The translations under genes were made by a program, and so were the position numbers. A stretch of DNA of 64,000 nucleotides from Dolomedes plantarius (Eukaryota; Arthropoda; Arachnida; Araneae; Dolomedidae): the NCBI GenBank assembly GCA_907164885.2, contig OU015499.1, forward strand, positions 153,492,408 through 153,556,407, given 5' to 3'. Shown here one piece after another: positions 1 through 10,040 of this stretch (within the stretch, counting starts at the first letter, position 1; every line of letters starts with the position of its first letter). The notes below the pieces were generated by a model. The model was not told where the DNA came from, made no database searches, and was given only the letters and a program-made list of their open reading frames with translations.

Positions 1-560
1 AGCGAGGAAATGTGATCATCTGCTTTCACTCTCAGATTGGCACCGTTAATCAAATAGGAAATCTTTGGAAGTATCATTTCACATTATCAGACGAATTTTG
101 ATTGGTAGTTAAAGCAAGTTTTCATGAATTTTTGTGTTTAGCAATTAGTTGGGCGGCTGACATACGATAAATTTTAAAAATCATAAGAATGAGGAGACAC
201 CAGTTAGAAAATTTATTTTGCAAGACGTGGAGTGAAGAAAAATACCGACTCCTGGAGAAATTTCTAAAATTTAAGAGTATCGTTTTGATCTTACAGTTAG
301 ACACGTCTGCAGATAAAACACTATAAAATCTGTTTGTAAAACATTTAAATTAATGTTTCTTTTTAAACAACCCATGCAAATAAATGTGGATGTTCGGTCT
401 AAAAAATAGAAATTGACGAGATGGTACATTCAGCTGAACTATAATAGGATTCATTAATATAAATTTCATCTCGTAATTTATGAAGAGTTTCAATTTTTTT
501 CTTTCGTTTTCGTAGCCAGATATTTTTAGAAAACTTTATTAAGGTAGGATTTTGTTTTTA
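1..560 (+). repeat. Diverged paralog of segment X, lacking its transposon insertions
   Basis: From about base 4 this stretch aligns by eye, with many substitutions, to the left part of segment X (from 25329 and from 32480). Shared blocks include 'gaaatgtgat', 'gcaattttgttgggtagctg'-like text near 140-160, 'ttacagttagacacgt' near 290 and 'taaggtaggatttcg'-like text near 541. The X copies carry a repeat A and an 817-bp mariner fragment here, and this copy has neither. No coding function is recognised. Confidence 0.7.
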
Positions 561-1062
561 CAGTGTGGTGACTCGGGATCCTATGTTTGCACGTTTTCTA
601 GTGTTCAAGAAAACAAACTGTAATCTGACTCCATCTTGTTTATTTGTTAAAAAGATTAAAAACAAATAATTTACATTTTAAACTTCGTTAAAGAAATTAT
701 AACAAAAAAAACTTTAATGACTGGCTATGAATGCAGCCAGGTAAACTGGCGGGATTACTAAGGCGTGAAAAAGACGGGAAGGGACTGAACTGCTGTGAAC
801 TGCAGTTGCCTTTCCGCAGTCCGCGACGTCAGATTTGTCAAGTGACGTCACCACTAATTTGAAGGAATTAATTTGAAGAAACGGCATTAACTAATTTGAA
901 TAAACAGCAAAACCGCAGAGCCACGAGAATTTCCCTCCCACCAAGCACCAAGATGTGCTTACAAATCTACGCAAAGAGATTATTTCTGCATGACATTTGA
1001 GTATCTCAATTCAAGACTCAACCCGAAGGGAGAATACTTGGCTGACGCTACCACAAGCGTAA
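561..1062. other. Intergenic, no feature recognised
   Basis: Moderately AT-rich sequence with a slightly GC-richer patch near 780-850. No open frame of note, no transposon termini and no RNA gene were seen. The last three bases (taa) look like the left target duplication of the next element. Confidence 0.5.
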
Positions 1063-1335
1063 GGGCCCGTTCTCATAGAATCCGTCAACGGCAGCGTTAC
1101 TCGTATTGAAATATATTCAACCAATTACAAACCTCCAAACGATTAGCCACGTAATTGTTAAGGTCTGTTATCGGTTTGAAATATATCGATACGAGTAAGG
1201 GTATGTTTACGTAGCAATCCGTTAGCATTAGCGTCAAAATTTAACCAATCATATAGCGGAGCGCTATGATATCATCCATTAACACTCCGTTGACCATTTA
1301 CGCTAACGCTAACGGACCGCTATGGGAACATGCCC
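1063..1335. mobile_element. PIF/Harbinger-like MITE (old)
   Basis: The left end begins GGGCCCGTTCTCATAG and the right end reads CTATGGGAACATGCCC, an imperfect terminal inverted repeat. It resembles the clean 186-bp elements at 41018 and 43751 (GGGCCTGTTCACATAGG). The left flank is TAA and the right is TAT, so any 3-bp target duplication has decayed. A second, internal near-palindrome (about 1199-1320) suggests a nested or compound copy. There is no coding capacity. Confidence 0.55.
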
Positions 1336-1771
1336 TATCTTTGCGGGACAGTAGTCACGTGATCCACTCACGCGGCCTTCCCACGGTTCAACCACAAATA
1401 CTTAACAGATGTATTGAAATTCAACGGTTATAAACTTGGTAGAAATAGATATATCTAATGCTTTGAGTTGATAGAAAGAATTCACTCCTTTTATTTATGT
1501 GTGTAAATTCAGTGTGACATTAAAATCATGGTAGGGTTTCAAATGGACATAGCTATGCAATAAATCATGTTGCATGCACGAGTCTTAAGTTAAATGAAAG
1601 AGAAACTCTCCAAGTTGATGTGCGCGAAATGTCAGCCAATTGAATGCTAGTTAAAAACGATTGCTGTTTAAAATCAGGAAAATTGCGCTATTATAAAGAT
1701 AATAATAAAAAAGTATAGGGAAATAATGCGTGTGCATGAAGTTAATGTTACGATATAAAGATAGTAATATT
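1336..1771. other. Intergenic, no feature recognised
   Basis: AT-rich sequence with no convincing ORF, repeat terminus or RNA gene. Confidence 0.45.
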
Positions 1772-2464
1772 AATCTATATATATAAAACAGTTCCGTAAC
1801 TGACTGACTGATTGACATACAACGCACAGACCAAACCGCTAGACCTAAAGGACTGAAATTTTGCATGGCGATTCTTCTTATGGTGTAGGTTGCACTAAGA
1901 AAGATTTTTTTAAAATTCTTCTTAGATTTTTTTAAATTAAATTTTTAAGCTGTTTTAGTGACTTATTTTAAGTTTGCATTTAAAATAATAATTTGAGGGT
2001 TATAAAATTTTTATCACGAGAAAGATCATAAAAATTCCTTTAAAATGAAATCTTTTTCGAATCTTTACCTCCATTTTCTGATTTTTGGTAAATTTTTAAA
2101 GATGAATTATCAGAATTTAATTTATTAAATGCTGATCACGTGATTTCTTTTTCGGGTACTTTAAATAAATTTATCGTTACGTGCATAGTAACGAAAGAGA
2201 CAAAAAAAATGTTTTTGCTTGCTAAAGCGGTAGACGGTTGGACATTATCCAGAAAAATATTAAAATACAGTGACAATATGTTCCTCAAAATGTACTATAT
2301 TAACTGTACTATATTCTTTAGTGTGTCCTATTAGATTTAATTTGAATAATTTCTTCTACATTATTCTGTCTATAAAAATATCCCTTACGATTTTTTTATA
2401 AATATATTTTTTGTTTTTTTCTTACATCATTTGTATACATTCATCGTCGTATTTATTATATATA
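1772..2464 (-). repeat. Interspersed repeat family A, reverse orientation, truncated
   Basis: Reverse complement of the family A sequence seen whole at 4532-5202. The TA-rich 3' tail, the 'gttccgtaactgactgactg' block, the conserved 'ccgctagacctaaaggactg' block and the 'atcccttacgattttt' block follow in inverse order. The 5' 'actagctgaaaacccgcg' end is missing because the Tc1 element at 2467 sits at that point. Non-coding; probably a SINE- or LINE-tail-like retroposon, class not established. Confidence 0.75.
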
Positions 2465-2466
2465 TA

Positions 2467-3684
2467 CACTGAAGTGCCACTGAATTAGGGATACCTACCT
2501 AGTAAAGAGTTGGGCCTCCTCTGGCCTTGATAACGGCTGCCACACGACGAGGCATAGATTCAACAAGTTTCTGGAAACGTTCCACGGGAATGGCTTGCCA
2601 AATATTGGCTAAAGCTGTCCATAATTCAGTAAGGTTCTTTGGTGCTGTGTGATGACTTTCACGCCTTGTTCCAAAACATCCCAAAGATGCTCAATAGGAT
2701 TTAAGTCTGGGCTTCTAGGTGGCGAATTCATGACAGAGAAGTCAGAGGAATGCTCATCCAACCAGCCAGTAGCCAACCGGGACTTGTGAGAGGTACAGTT
2801 GTCTTGCTGGAAAACTCCATTACCGTGCGGATAACAGAACAGCATAAACGGATGGAGGTGATCACCTAGCAACTCTACGTACCGAATTGCATTGAGGGAG
2901 GTTGGTACACGCACCAAAGATCCCAAACTGTGCCACGAAAAAACACCCCAGACCATGATTGAGCCACCATGCCCTTGTACAGTTCCAGCCAGGCATGCAG
3001 GATCCATGACTTCATGAGCCTGACGCCATATTCTCAGCCTCCCGTCGGCGTTAAGTAGTCGGAATCGAGACTCATCACTCCATGCTACTCGTTTCCAGTC
3101 CTCTACACTCCAGTCTCTGTGCTCTCTTGCCCAGGCAAGACGTGCAGCCCGATGGCGAGTATAGGGCAATGGTACTCTCGTAGGTCGACGGCTCCCGAAA
3201 CCCATACGGTGAAGAGAGCGTTGCACAGTCCGTTTACTGACTGTATGACTGGCACCGTCATTAAACTGGGAGGTAATTTGAGGTAATGTTTGGCTTCGCT
3301 GGCTACGTACAATACGCCTGAGCCGTCTCTCACCACGCACTGTCAAGGCTAATTGTCCTTTGCAGTTTGCCCGATCGCTAGTTTTTTTCCACCATACATA
3401 TATTCTTGGTATACTCTTGACACTGTCGAACTTGAAAATCCTAGCTGTCTGACGATTTCGGAAATTGAATGGCCCATGCGTCGCGCACCTACGATTTGTC
3501 CGCGATCGAAGGCGTCTAAATCAGGCAGTTTACCCATACTGTTAATTCCAACAACTAATTCAGAACAACCACAGTACGCGCTATATATGCAGTTACCACA
3601 GCGCCCTCACTTGCGCATACATGATGCGCAGTGCTACACAATTTGCATAAGCTTTGCTATCCCTAATTCAGTGGCACTTCAGTG
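2467..3684 (-). mobile_element. Tc1-type transposon (DD36E, Incomer-like), 1218 bp
   Basis: The termini are CACTGAAGTGCCACTGAATT on the left and its inverse on the right; both are flanked by TA (2465-2466 and 3685-3686), the Tc1/mariner target duplication. It carries one broken transposase on the minus strand. The element is inserted into the end of a family A repeat. Ends, size and transposase agree, so the boundaries are firm. Confidence 0.9.
2499..3537 (-). pseudogene. Tc1-like transposase, DD36E, two frameshifts
   Basis: Reads 3' to 5' of the window in three frames. The N-terminal helix-turn-helix part (FDRGQIVGARRMGHS, 3537-3349) shifts frame at a seven-T run (3382-3388). The catalytic part (about 3380-2609) has the first Asp in AWSDESRF, the second in FQQDNCTSH and the Glu in NPIEHLWD. 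A second shift near 2640-2684 leads into the C-terminus ending GGPTLY at 2501. The spacing between the second Asp and the Glu is 36 residues, not the 34 usual for Tc1, which points to the DD36E/Incomer group (inference from spacing). The full protein would have been about 345 residues. Not functional as read, though both breaks are single indels, so the copy may be fairly recent or include sequencing errors in homopolymers. Confidence 0.88.
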
Positions 3685-3686
3685 TA

Positions 3687-4437
3687 TTATAATCAGACAT
3701 GCGGTTGTTTGGATATATTGCAAGTACTGTTATAAATTTTTTATGAGGCCATTTACCTCAGTAAATTTCAGCGTGTGGCCCCATGGTAGCTCAGAGAATG
3801 TCGAAGCGGTATTCCAGTTCCCGCCAAGTGTTTGACATCAATTCTGTACAGAATCTCAATTGCAAATTCTGCACGTCTCGGGCAATCATTTGGTTGCGAG
3901 GCCTGAACGATTTGCACTTTATAAGCATGCAACCTGAGCCTTTTATGAAGAATTCTTGTCTGCGGTATTTGAAGTTCCCGTAATGCTTCACGAGTTGATT
4001 TAGTACGACTCCGTTGAAACGACTGCCGAACGCGATCAACGGTTGCTTCACCCACACTAGGCCTGCCACTTCTGGGAAAATCCTTAACGCTGCCTGTTTC
4101 TTTGAACCTTTTGTACCATCGATTTATAAATTTTGCATCAGGAGGGTTGCACCCATAACAAAGTCGAAATTTTCGCTGAACATTAATGGGCGATTTCGTT
4201 TCGTGAAACCAAAGCACACATTGGGCTTTCTCTTGAATCGACCTAATTTCGGCCGAAAATGATGTCTTTCTTACAAATGTTCCCCTGTGTTACTCTTGAA
4301 GGAGCACTCGCGCCATCTATTGCACACAAGAAAAACTACTAAAACTGACCTATCCAATGATACAAAAGTTACATTATTATATTAAACGGTTATTTTGTAA
4401 TGAATTTTTATAATCAGGGCAAGACTTTTGGTTCACC

Positions 4438-4440
<3 letters not shown>
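3687..4440 (-). mobile_element. Mariner-type element with internal deletion
   Basis: Read on the minus strand it starts with CAGGGTGAACCAAAAGTCTT at 4440, next to a TA microsatellite. It then has a leader, a transposase N-terminus, a deletion junction and the transposase C-terminus. The far end is not clear and may lie near 3690. The element looks like a non-autonomous deletion derivative of a transposase family often annotated with a DUF4817-type helix-turn-helix. Confidence 0.6.
3768..4217 (-). pseudogene. Transposase, N-terminus fused to C-terminus (catalytic core deleted)
   Basis: The N-terminal part ([20 protein letters not shown], then [20 protein letters not shown]) is a helix-turn-helix and linker of the DUF4817-like mariner-type transposases, about 115 residues. 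In an adjacent frame (3860-3791) the sequence [13 protein letters not shown] matches the typical C-terminal motif of the same family, and is followed by a stop. The DDE catalytic core between them, roughly 200 residues in intact relatives, is absent. It cannot encode an active enzyme. Confidence 0.65.

Positions 4441-4532
<92 letters not shown>
4440..4532. repeat. (TA)n microsatellite
   Basis: About 46 uninterrupted TA units between the mariner end and repeat A. It may have grown from the TA target duplication plus the TA tail of an interspersed repeat. Confidence 0.95.
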
Positions 4533-4533
<1 letters not shown>

Positions 4534-5202
4534 TAGCTGAAAACCCGCGCTTCGCTACGGAGTACATACAAATTAAATACAACGGTCAATGTATGCATTT
4601 AATGCCAAAAAAATAAATATATATATTTATAATAAATGCGACGATCAATGTATACAATTAATGTAATATATATATACATATATATATTTATTTATAAAAA
4701 AAATCGTAAGGGGTATTTATTTTTTTTTGATAATATCCAATCGTTTGCTGCATTAGAAAGAATTTTTTTTTTTTTTTGTCTATTTAGTTGTTATGCACGT
4801 GACGATAAAATTATTGAAAGTACCAGAAAAAGAAATCACGTGATCGGCATTTAATAAATTAAATTCTGAAAATGAATCGTTAAAAATTCACTAAAAATCA
4901 GAAAATGGAGATAAAGATTCGAAAAGATTTCATTTTAAAGGAATTTTTAGGATCTTTCTCGCGATATAAATTGTATAACCCTCAAATTATTATTTTAAAT
5001 GCAAACTTAAAAAAAGTTACAAAAACAGCTTAAAAATTTAATTTTAAAAAATCTAAGAAGAATTTTTCAAAAATCTTTCTTAGTGCACCCCTACACCATA
5101 AGAAGAATCGCCATGCAGAATTTCAGCCCTTTAGGTCCAGCGGTTTGGTCTGTGCGTTGTATGTCAGTGAGTCAGTTACGGAACTGTTATATATATATAG
5201 AT
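4532..5202 (+). repeat. Interspersed repeat family A, full copy
   Basis: Starts ACTAGCTGAAAACCCGCGCT, which can form a short GC hairpin. It continues through the conserved internal blocks 'atcgtaagg', 'aaatcacgtgatc' and 'ctttaggtccagcggtttgg', and ends in a TATATATATAGAT tail. Other copies are at 1772 (inverted), 8631 (partial), 23249, 25913 and 33078. No coding frame is conserved among copies. Confidence 0.85.
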
Positions 5203-5218
5203 ATGTGTGTGTGTGTAC

Positions 5219-5940
5219 GTACTAGCTGAAGTACCCGGTGTCGCCCGGGATTTTAAGAATGTTTGTTAACCAAAATCAATTTAAAAATTAACACAGTATA
5301 AATAACATAGAAAAAATATATGTGAAATGTTATACATATCTCAGAACTTAGGAATTTCAGCCTTCCATCATCGTAGCACTAAAATCTGAAAAGTAAAAAA
5401 TGTCTAATGTTTGTTAACCAAAATTAATTTAAAACTAAACACAGTATAAATAACATAGTAAAAAAAACATGTGAAATCTTATACACATGAATAAAAGGGA
5501 AACCCAATATAAAAAGATATAAATTTATAATAAACTCCTCAGAATTCAGCTAGATTTAGCCTTTCATCATTGGGACAAAAAAAAAAGAAGCTGAAATTGC
5601 AGGTTTACAGAAATTTCCGATAGAACCATGAAATGATTCCAGCGTTGCCTCTTAAAAAATGAAGTGTTTGATCAGTGGCGCACCCAGGATTTTTTCTTGG
5701 GGGGGGCCGAGATGAATGGATAAAAATATTTATAATGCATGGGGGGGGGCCGAGATGAACGAATAAAAATATTTATAATGCAAAATCAATATTTCTACTT
5801 CTTTGGGGGGGGGGGCAGGGCCCCCTGGGCCCCCCCCCTGGGTGCGCCACTGTGTTTGATTGAGGGCTGCAAGCCATTCAACTCCTCTCCACATTAAACT
5901 CCTATAAACATCCTCTACATATTAAATTCGTATTGTAAGA
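5219..5940 (+). repeat. Interspersed repeat family B
   Basis: Begins TACTAGCTGAAGTACCCGG with a clear CCCGG...CCGGG hairpin. The body holds an internal direct repeat ('tgtttgttaaccaaaat' at about 5249 and 5408). The 3' boundary is uncertain. A hAT MITE is nested at 5673-5852. The 5' end resembles those of families A and C although the bodies differ. Confidence 0.6.
5673..5852. mobile_element. hAT MITE, 180 bp, perfect 8-bp TSD
   Basis: Termini CAGTGGCGCACCCAGG and CCTGGGTGCGCCACTG are perfect inverted repeats. The flanks are tgtttgat at 5665-5672 and again at 5853-5860, an exact 8-bp target duplication of hAT type. The interior is G-rich/C-rich and non-coding, with a short internal direct repeat (ggccgagatgaa). 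Confidence 0.92.
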
Positions 5941-6250
5941 TTTTTACAAATGCTATGTACATTTTAACAATAATGCGTAATAATTAATGTAATGCGTTTA
6001 TATTTAAATACCTATTCAGTTTTGTTATTTGATTTGGATACAAAAAATTAGTATTACTATTAAGGTAGCTGTTAATACTGTTAATTTTTAGAACATTAAA
6101 TAATATTCTTTTTTTTTATTTATTTAATAAAATTTTAGTAATTAGTTTTTCTGTAATATTAATATAATTGTATTACGTACAGTTTAATTCATATTTACAT
6201 AAAGGGATAATTAATATTTATGTGCAACTACAATTGTTCAGTCTATTATT
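5941..6250. other. AT-rich spacer
   Basis: Very AT-rich, with nothing recognised beyond homopolymer runs. Confidence 0.4.
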
Positions 6251-6986
6251 TATAAAATATGTATACCTATTGTACAATAAATACATATATACCAAGTTTT
6301 TTTCTTAAAAAATATTTATGTTTTGCTAATGATAATCTTGTTCACTATAAAATAATTTTTTTTTCATAAGACGTTGTTTTTATTATCATCAACAATTTAA
6401 TTCACAAAATCCTGACAAGTGAGCAGATACAATTTTTTCACCAAGTCATAAAACACAAAAATTATTACCAATAATATAATGAATAATCAGTGAATTTTAT
6501 AAAATCTGTATACCTATTGTACAATAAATACATATATACCAAGTTGTTTTTTCTAAAAAATATTTATGTTTTGCTTATGATAATCTTGTTTGCTATAAAA
6601 TAATTTTTTTTTCATAAGACGTTTTTATTATCATCAACAATTTAATTCACAAAATCCTGACAAGTGAGCAGATACAATATTTTCACCTGTCATAAAACAT
6701 AAAAATTATTACCAATAATATAATGAATAATCAGTGAATTTTATAAAATCTGTATACCTATTGTACAATAAATACATATATACCAAGTTGTTTTTTCTAA
6801 AAAATATTTATGTTTTGCTTATGATAATCTTGTTTGCTATAAAATAATTTTTTTCATAAGACGTTTTTATTATCATCAACAATTTAATTCACAAAATCCT
6901 GACAAGTGAGCAGATACAATTTTTTCACCTGTCATAAAACACATAAATGATTACCAATAATATAATGAATAATCAGTGAATTTTAT
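6251..6986 (+). repeat. Tandem repeat, three units of about 245 bp
   Basis: Units start at 6251, 6498 and 6742 with 'tataaaat(a/c)tgtatacc' and end with 'aataatcagtgaatttt'. Spacing is 247 and 244 bp. Differences are mostly poly-T length changes and scattered substitutions. Non-coding; a small local array. Confidence 0.9.
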
Positions 6987-7571
6987 CAACAACATTAACC
7001 CAAAAATGTTATTTTATTTCAAAACCAATGAAAGTAAATATTTTTATAAAGGTATTTGAGTGTATTAGTATTTAATAATAGTCATGAATTAAAATGAAGA
7101 AGAAAGTAAGAATATGTCCAACGAAATTCAGATCAACTGTCAATTTTATTGGAAACTAATGGTTATAAACGAACATGAAAATGTTTAGGTAAGCGAATAT
7201 TTTCTAAGGTCACAAGACAAGTAGAAATACTCGTCTATTTGTTTTGTATGCGCCCGACGACCCTTCCTACGTACTACGTAGTACGTAGAAGTATAAAGTA
7301 CAAACGAGTGTGGAAATACTCGTTTAGGCAAGGGAGTATTTTCTGGTAACAGGTACGAAAAAATACGCGTATACAGTCCGACCACAGTACGAAGAACCAC
7401 GGTTGGCATAGTGCCAAGACGATTCTATTCACGCTGTAGGTAAGGCTGCTGAGCAAGGAGGGGGAAAAGTCTCGTAGTCTCTCGACATTCTTTAGAATCG
7501 GTTACTAACTGCGCTTGCTTGCTTTTTCCTCGTCTGTTATTTTGATTATTATATTAAAATTACTGGATCCG
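6987..7571. other. Spacer with a 22-bp perfect palindrome and a dispersed motif
   Basis: 7267-7288 is a perfect palindrome with half-site CTACGTACTAC. From about 7328 the text 'gggagtattttctggtaaca' followed by 'aatacgcgtatac' recurs at 9991, so it is part of a dispersed repeat. No coding function is supported. Confidence 0.6.
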
Positions 7572-7883
7572 TTACCCAACACAACTGCTCGGAATAAGCC
7601 GCTCCGTAGTGATTGTAAACGTATAATACACAATGTAATTAAATCGTGTGATAAAGAAGCACTAGAAGGAAATGTTATTGTTCCACTTTCGCAATCCCTA
7701 AAGAGAGCTAGTGAAATGTCCGGGATATCAATGTCCAGTGTAAAAAGAATACTCAGAGAAGCAAAGGGTGAAGAAACTCCAAAGTTTGAATCTCCGAGGA
7801 AATGTCAGAAAAAAAGAACCACCGAAAACGTAGCTTTAGATAATTTTGATTGTGATGTCATCCGAAAATATCCACTCCTATAA
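7572..7883 (+). pseudogene. Transposase N-terminal (helix-turn-helix) fragment
   Basis: About 100 residues remain, from LPNTTARNKPL through RIIHNVIKSCDKEALEG, VPLSQSLKRASEMSGISMSS and VKRILREAKGEETP, ending at CDVIRK. This is a DNA-binding N-terminus of Tc1/mariner-like transposases seen in arthropods, ending where the linker to the catalytic core would continue. There is no ATG before the fragment (CTG stands where the start is expected) and no catalytic domain after it. A dead fragment; the family assignment is by recalled similarity only. Confidence 0.55.
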
Positions 7884-8069
7884 AACTCCTATTTTTTAAA
7901 TAGATTTGCTTCTTTCTTTTTATTATTTTGAAATCATTATTCACATATTCGATCAAAAATAAAGTTTTAAAAAATAACTTTAAAATTGCGGACAAAAAGC
8001 AGTCTGAAATACATTCCGTATTTCACAAACAAACACATCCGAAAATATGACGTTTTCCCCTATTTTCTA

Positions 8070-8138
8070 AGTAGACTAGCTTTTCTCGCGCATGCGTAAC
8101 AGCTTCCAGGGACCTTGCTTCAGTGGTCGGACAGTACT
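8070..8138 (+). repeat. Dispersed 69-bp repeat, copy 1
   Basis: The block starting 'aagtagactagcttttctcg' and ending 'ggtcggacagtact' recurs almost unchanged at 18521-18588 (one c/a difference). The sequence differs outside the block, so this is a fragment of a larger unidentified element. Confidence 0.8.
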
Positions 8139-8165
8139 TATTTCGTTTCGTCCCCGCCTGGAGGA

Positions 8166-8252
8166 CGAGCCGTTAAATCTCTAACCGGCTGGCAAATCTG
8201 ATTGGCTACTGAAAATACGTGTTTCTGTGCTGCCATCTATCGGTCACTATTA
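8166..8252 (+). repeat. Inverted repeat arm, left
   Basis: 'cgagccgttaaatctctaac' onward is the reverse complement, with few mismatches, of 9863-9953. The arms are about 90 bp long and 1.6 kb apart. The interior holds a repeat A fragment and a SINE fragment, so the pair may be the two ends of an element that later received insertions. Confidence 0.75.
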
Positions 8253-8630
8253 CTTTTAATTGTGGTAAAACTACAGACTGCACCACACTGGTTTGTTAGC
8301 GTTTACGATTTAGACTGGTAAAAATTTTACAAACTACGGCCTCAACATCACATTTAGCTCAACATCACATTTAAGATTTAAGTTTACATTTAACCTGCGG
8401 GGCACACGGGTGGCTAGTCAGCCGCCCGGTTAAAAAAAATTTAAAACTAATTTATTAGTAAAATAATCAATATAAAAATATTATGCAAGGTAACTTCTTA
8501 GAGTTAAAAATGCATTTTACAAGTATAACTGGAAACCACATTGGTTTTAAAAACGCTACTCCACGTCACAACCAGTTGGGAAATACATTGTTCGTTTTTG
8601 TTTTAACACGTTTTAACCCATCATCCCATG

Positions 8631-9104
8631 AAATGCGACGATCAATGTATACAACTGATGTAAAATGTATATATATATATGTATATATATTTATAAAAAA
8701 ATCGTAAGGGATATTTATTTTTTTTTTGATAATATTCAATCGTCTGCTGCATTAGAAAGAAATACTTTTTTTTGTCTATTTAGTTGTTATGCACTTTACG
8801 ATAAATTTATTTAAAGTACCAGAAAAAGAAATCACGTGATCAGCATTTAATAAATTAAATTCTAAAAATTAATCTTTAAAAATTCACCAAAAATCAGAAA
8901 ATTGAGGTAAAGTTTCGAAAAAGATTTCATTTGAAAGGAATTTTTATGATCTTTCTCGTGATATAAATTTTATAACCCTCAAATTATTATTTTAAATGCA
9001 AACATAAAAAAAGTTACTAAAACAGCTTAAAAATTTAATTTTAAAAGCCCTTTAGGACCAGCGGTTTGGTCTGTGCGTTGTATGTCAGTCAGTGAGTCAG
9101 TTAC
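8631..9104 (+). repeat. Interspersed repeat family A, 5'-truncated copy
   Basis: Starts inside family A at 'aaatgcgacgatcaatgtat' and ends 'gagtcagttac'. It lacks the internal 'aatctaagaagaattttt' block present in other copies and lacks the TA tail. Non-coding. Confidence 0.8.
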
Positions 9105-9572
9105 ATCAACAAGCAACAGGTGAATAGAAGTTCCTGGGAACATGGTTCCCCCTACTTCTAAAAATAGCATTGGTTTATTCAGGAGTTTGGCCTTAATTAA
9201 ATTTGGCTGTGGAGTTCTTAGTAAATAAAAATAGTGTAATTTGTGAGGTGGTAAGAACTTCGAATTTCTGCGACCAGAGAAAGTTTAAGGATAGGAGGAA
9301 AAAATAAAATTAAATATAAAAGCAGAAAAGGTGGTAGTAGATAAAAATATTTTTTACCTTGAGTAATGTTTCCATTACCCAAGTATTAATTTTAAATAAT
9401 TTTAAATTGTTTTTTACCGTAGGCGTAGCCTACGTATCAGATTTTTAAGATTTTATAATTTTTTTTATTTTTATTAAACACATTAAAACACTTAAAATAG
9501 GAATGCAGGCCAGAACCTAGCATACTGTGCTTGAAAACGGAGGGGGGGGGGGGGGGATGAGAGAAAAAATTG
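9105..9572. other. Spacer with G tract
   Basis: Unremarkable AT-rich sequence with a (G)n run near 9542-9556. No gene was seen. Confidence 0.45.
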
Positions 9573-9642
9573 TTAGGTCAGGGTTTCGATCCCACAACCT
9601 TTGGAACTCGGGTCTCGCTTTCTACCGCTGTACTGCTGAATT
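9573..9642 (-). repeat. tRNA-like sequence / SINE head
   Basis: On the minus strand, CAGTACAGCGGTAGAAAGCG resembles a tRNA D-arm/A box, and GTGGGATCGAAACCCTG, about 20 bases further, resembles the T-arm/B box (consensus GGTTCGANNCC). The spacing fits a tRNA body. Acceptor-stem pairing is not convincing, so I read it as a tRNA-derived SINE remnant rather than a working tRNA gene. Confidence 0.5.
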
Positions 9643-9862
9643 CACGAAAGACAGGGAAAATTACCTGTCAAGAGCAAGAGACACTCTAGGTCTCTTCCTA
9701 TTGAAAGGTTTCTTATAGTCATAATTGGAGAGGTCTGTTAAAACAGTTAGGGTGTTAGATTCAATGCTATTGTGGAAATTAATATTTAAGGAGTTAATAA
9801 AACTAGTTAGGGGGGGAAAGTTAAGTTCTTGGTAGATTTTACAATATAGATAAATAATTAGT

Positions 9863-9953
9863 CACAATAGTGACCAATAGATGGCAGCACTGAAACACGT
9901 ATTTTCAGTAACCAATCAGATTTGCCAGCCGGTTAGAGATTTAACGGCTCGTT
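9863..9953 (-). repeat. Inverted repeat arm, right
   Basis: Partner of 8166-8252: 'gtgaccaatagatggcagca' through 'gatttaacggctcg' is its reverse complement with a few mismatches. Confidence 0.75.
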
Positions 9954-9959
9954 CCTGGA

Positions 9960-10040
9960 GGGAGTATTCTATCACTTGACACGTACGCCGTACTAGGGAG
10001 TATTTTCTGGTAACAGGTAGGGAAAAATACGCGTATACTT
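9960..10040 (+). repeat. Direct repeat flanking the P-element remnant, left
   Basis: 'gggagtattctatcacttga' followed by 'cacgtacgccgtac' recurs with changes at 12064-12098 as 'gggagtattgtatcgtttaa' then 'cacgtacgccgtac'. The inner 'gggagtattttctggtaaca' also matches 7328. The two copies bracket a decayed P-type transposase, so they may be pieces of its termini or of a host repeat. Confidence 0.55.

Noticed and set aside
9573..9642. A functional tRNA gene
   Set aside because: D-arm and T-arm look right, but I cannot form a sound acceptor stem, and the locus sits in repeat-rich DNA; called a SINE/tRNA remnant instead.
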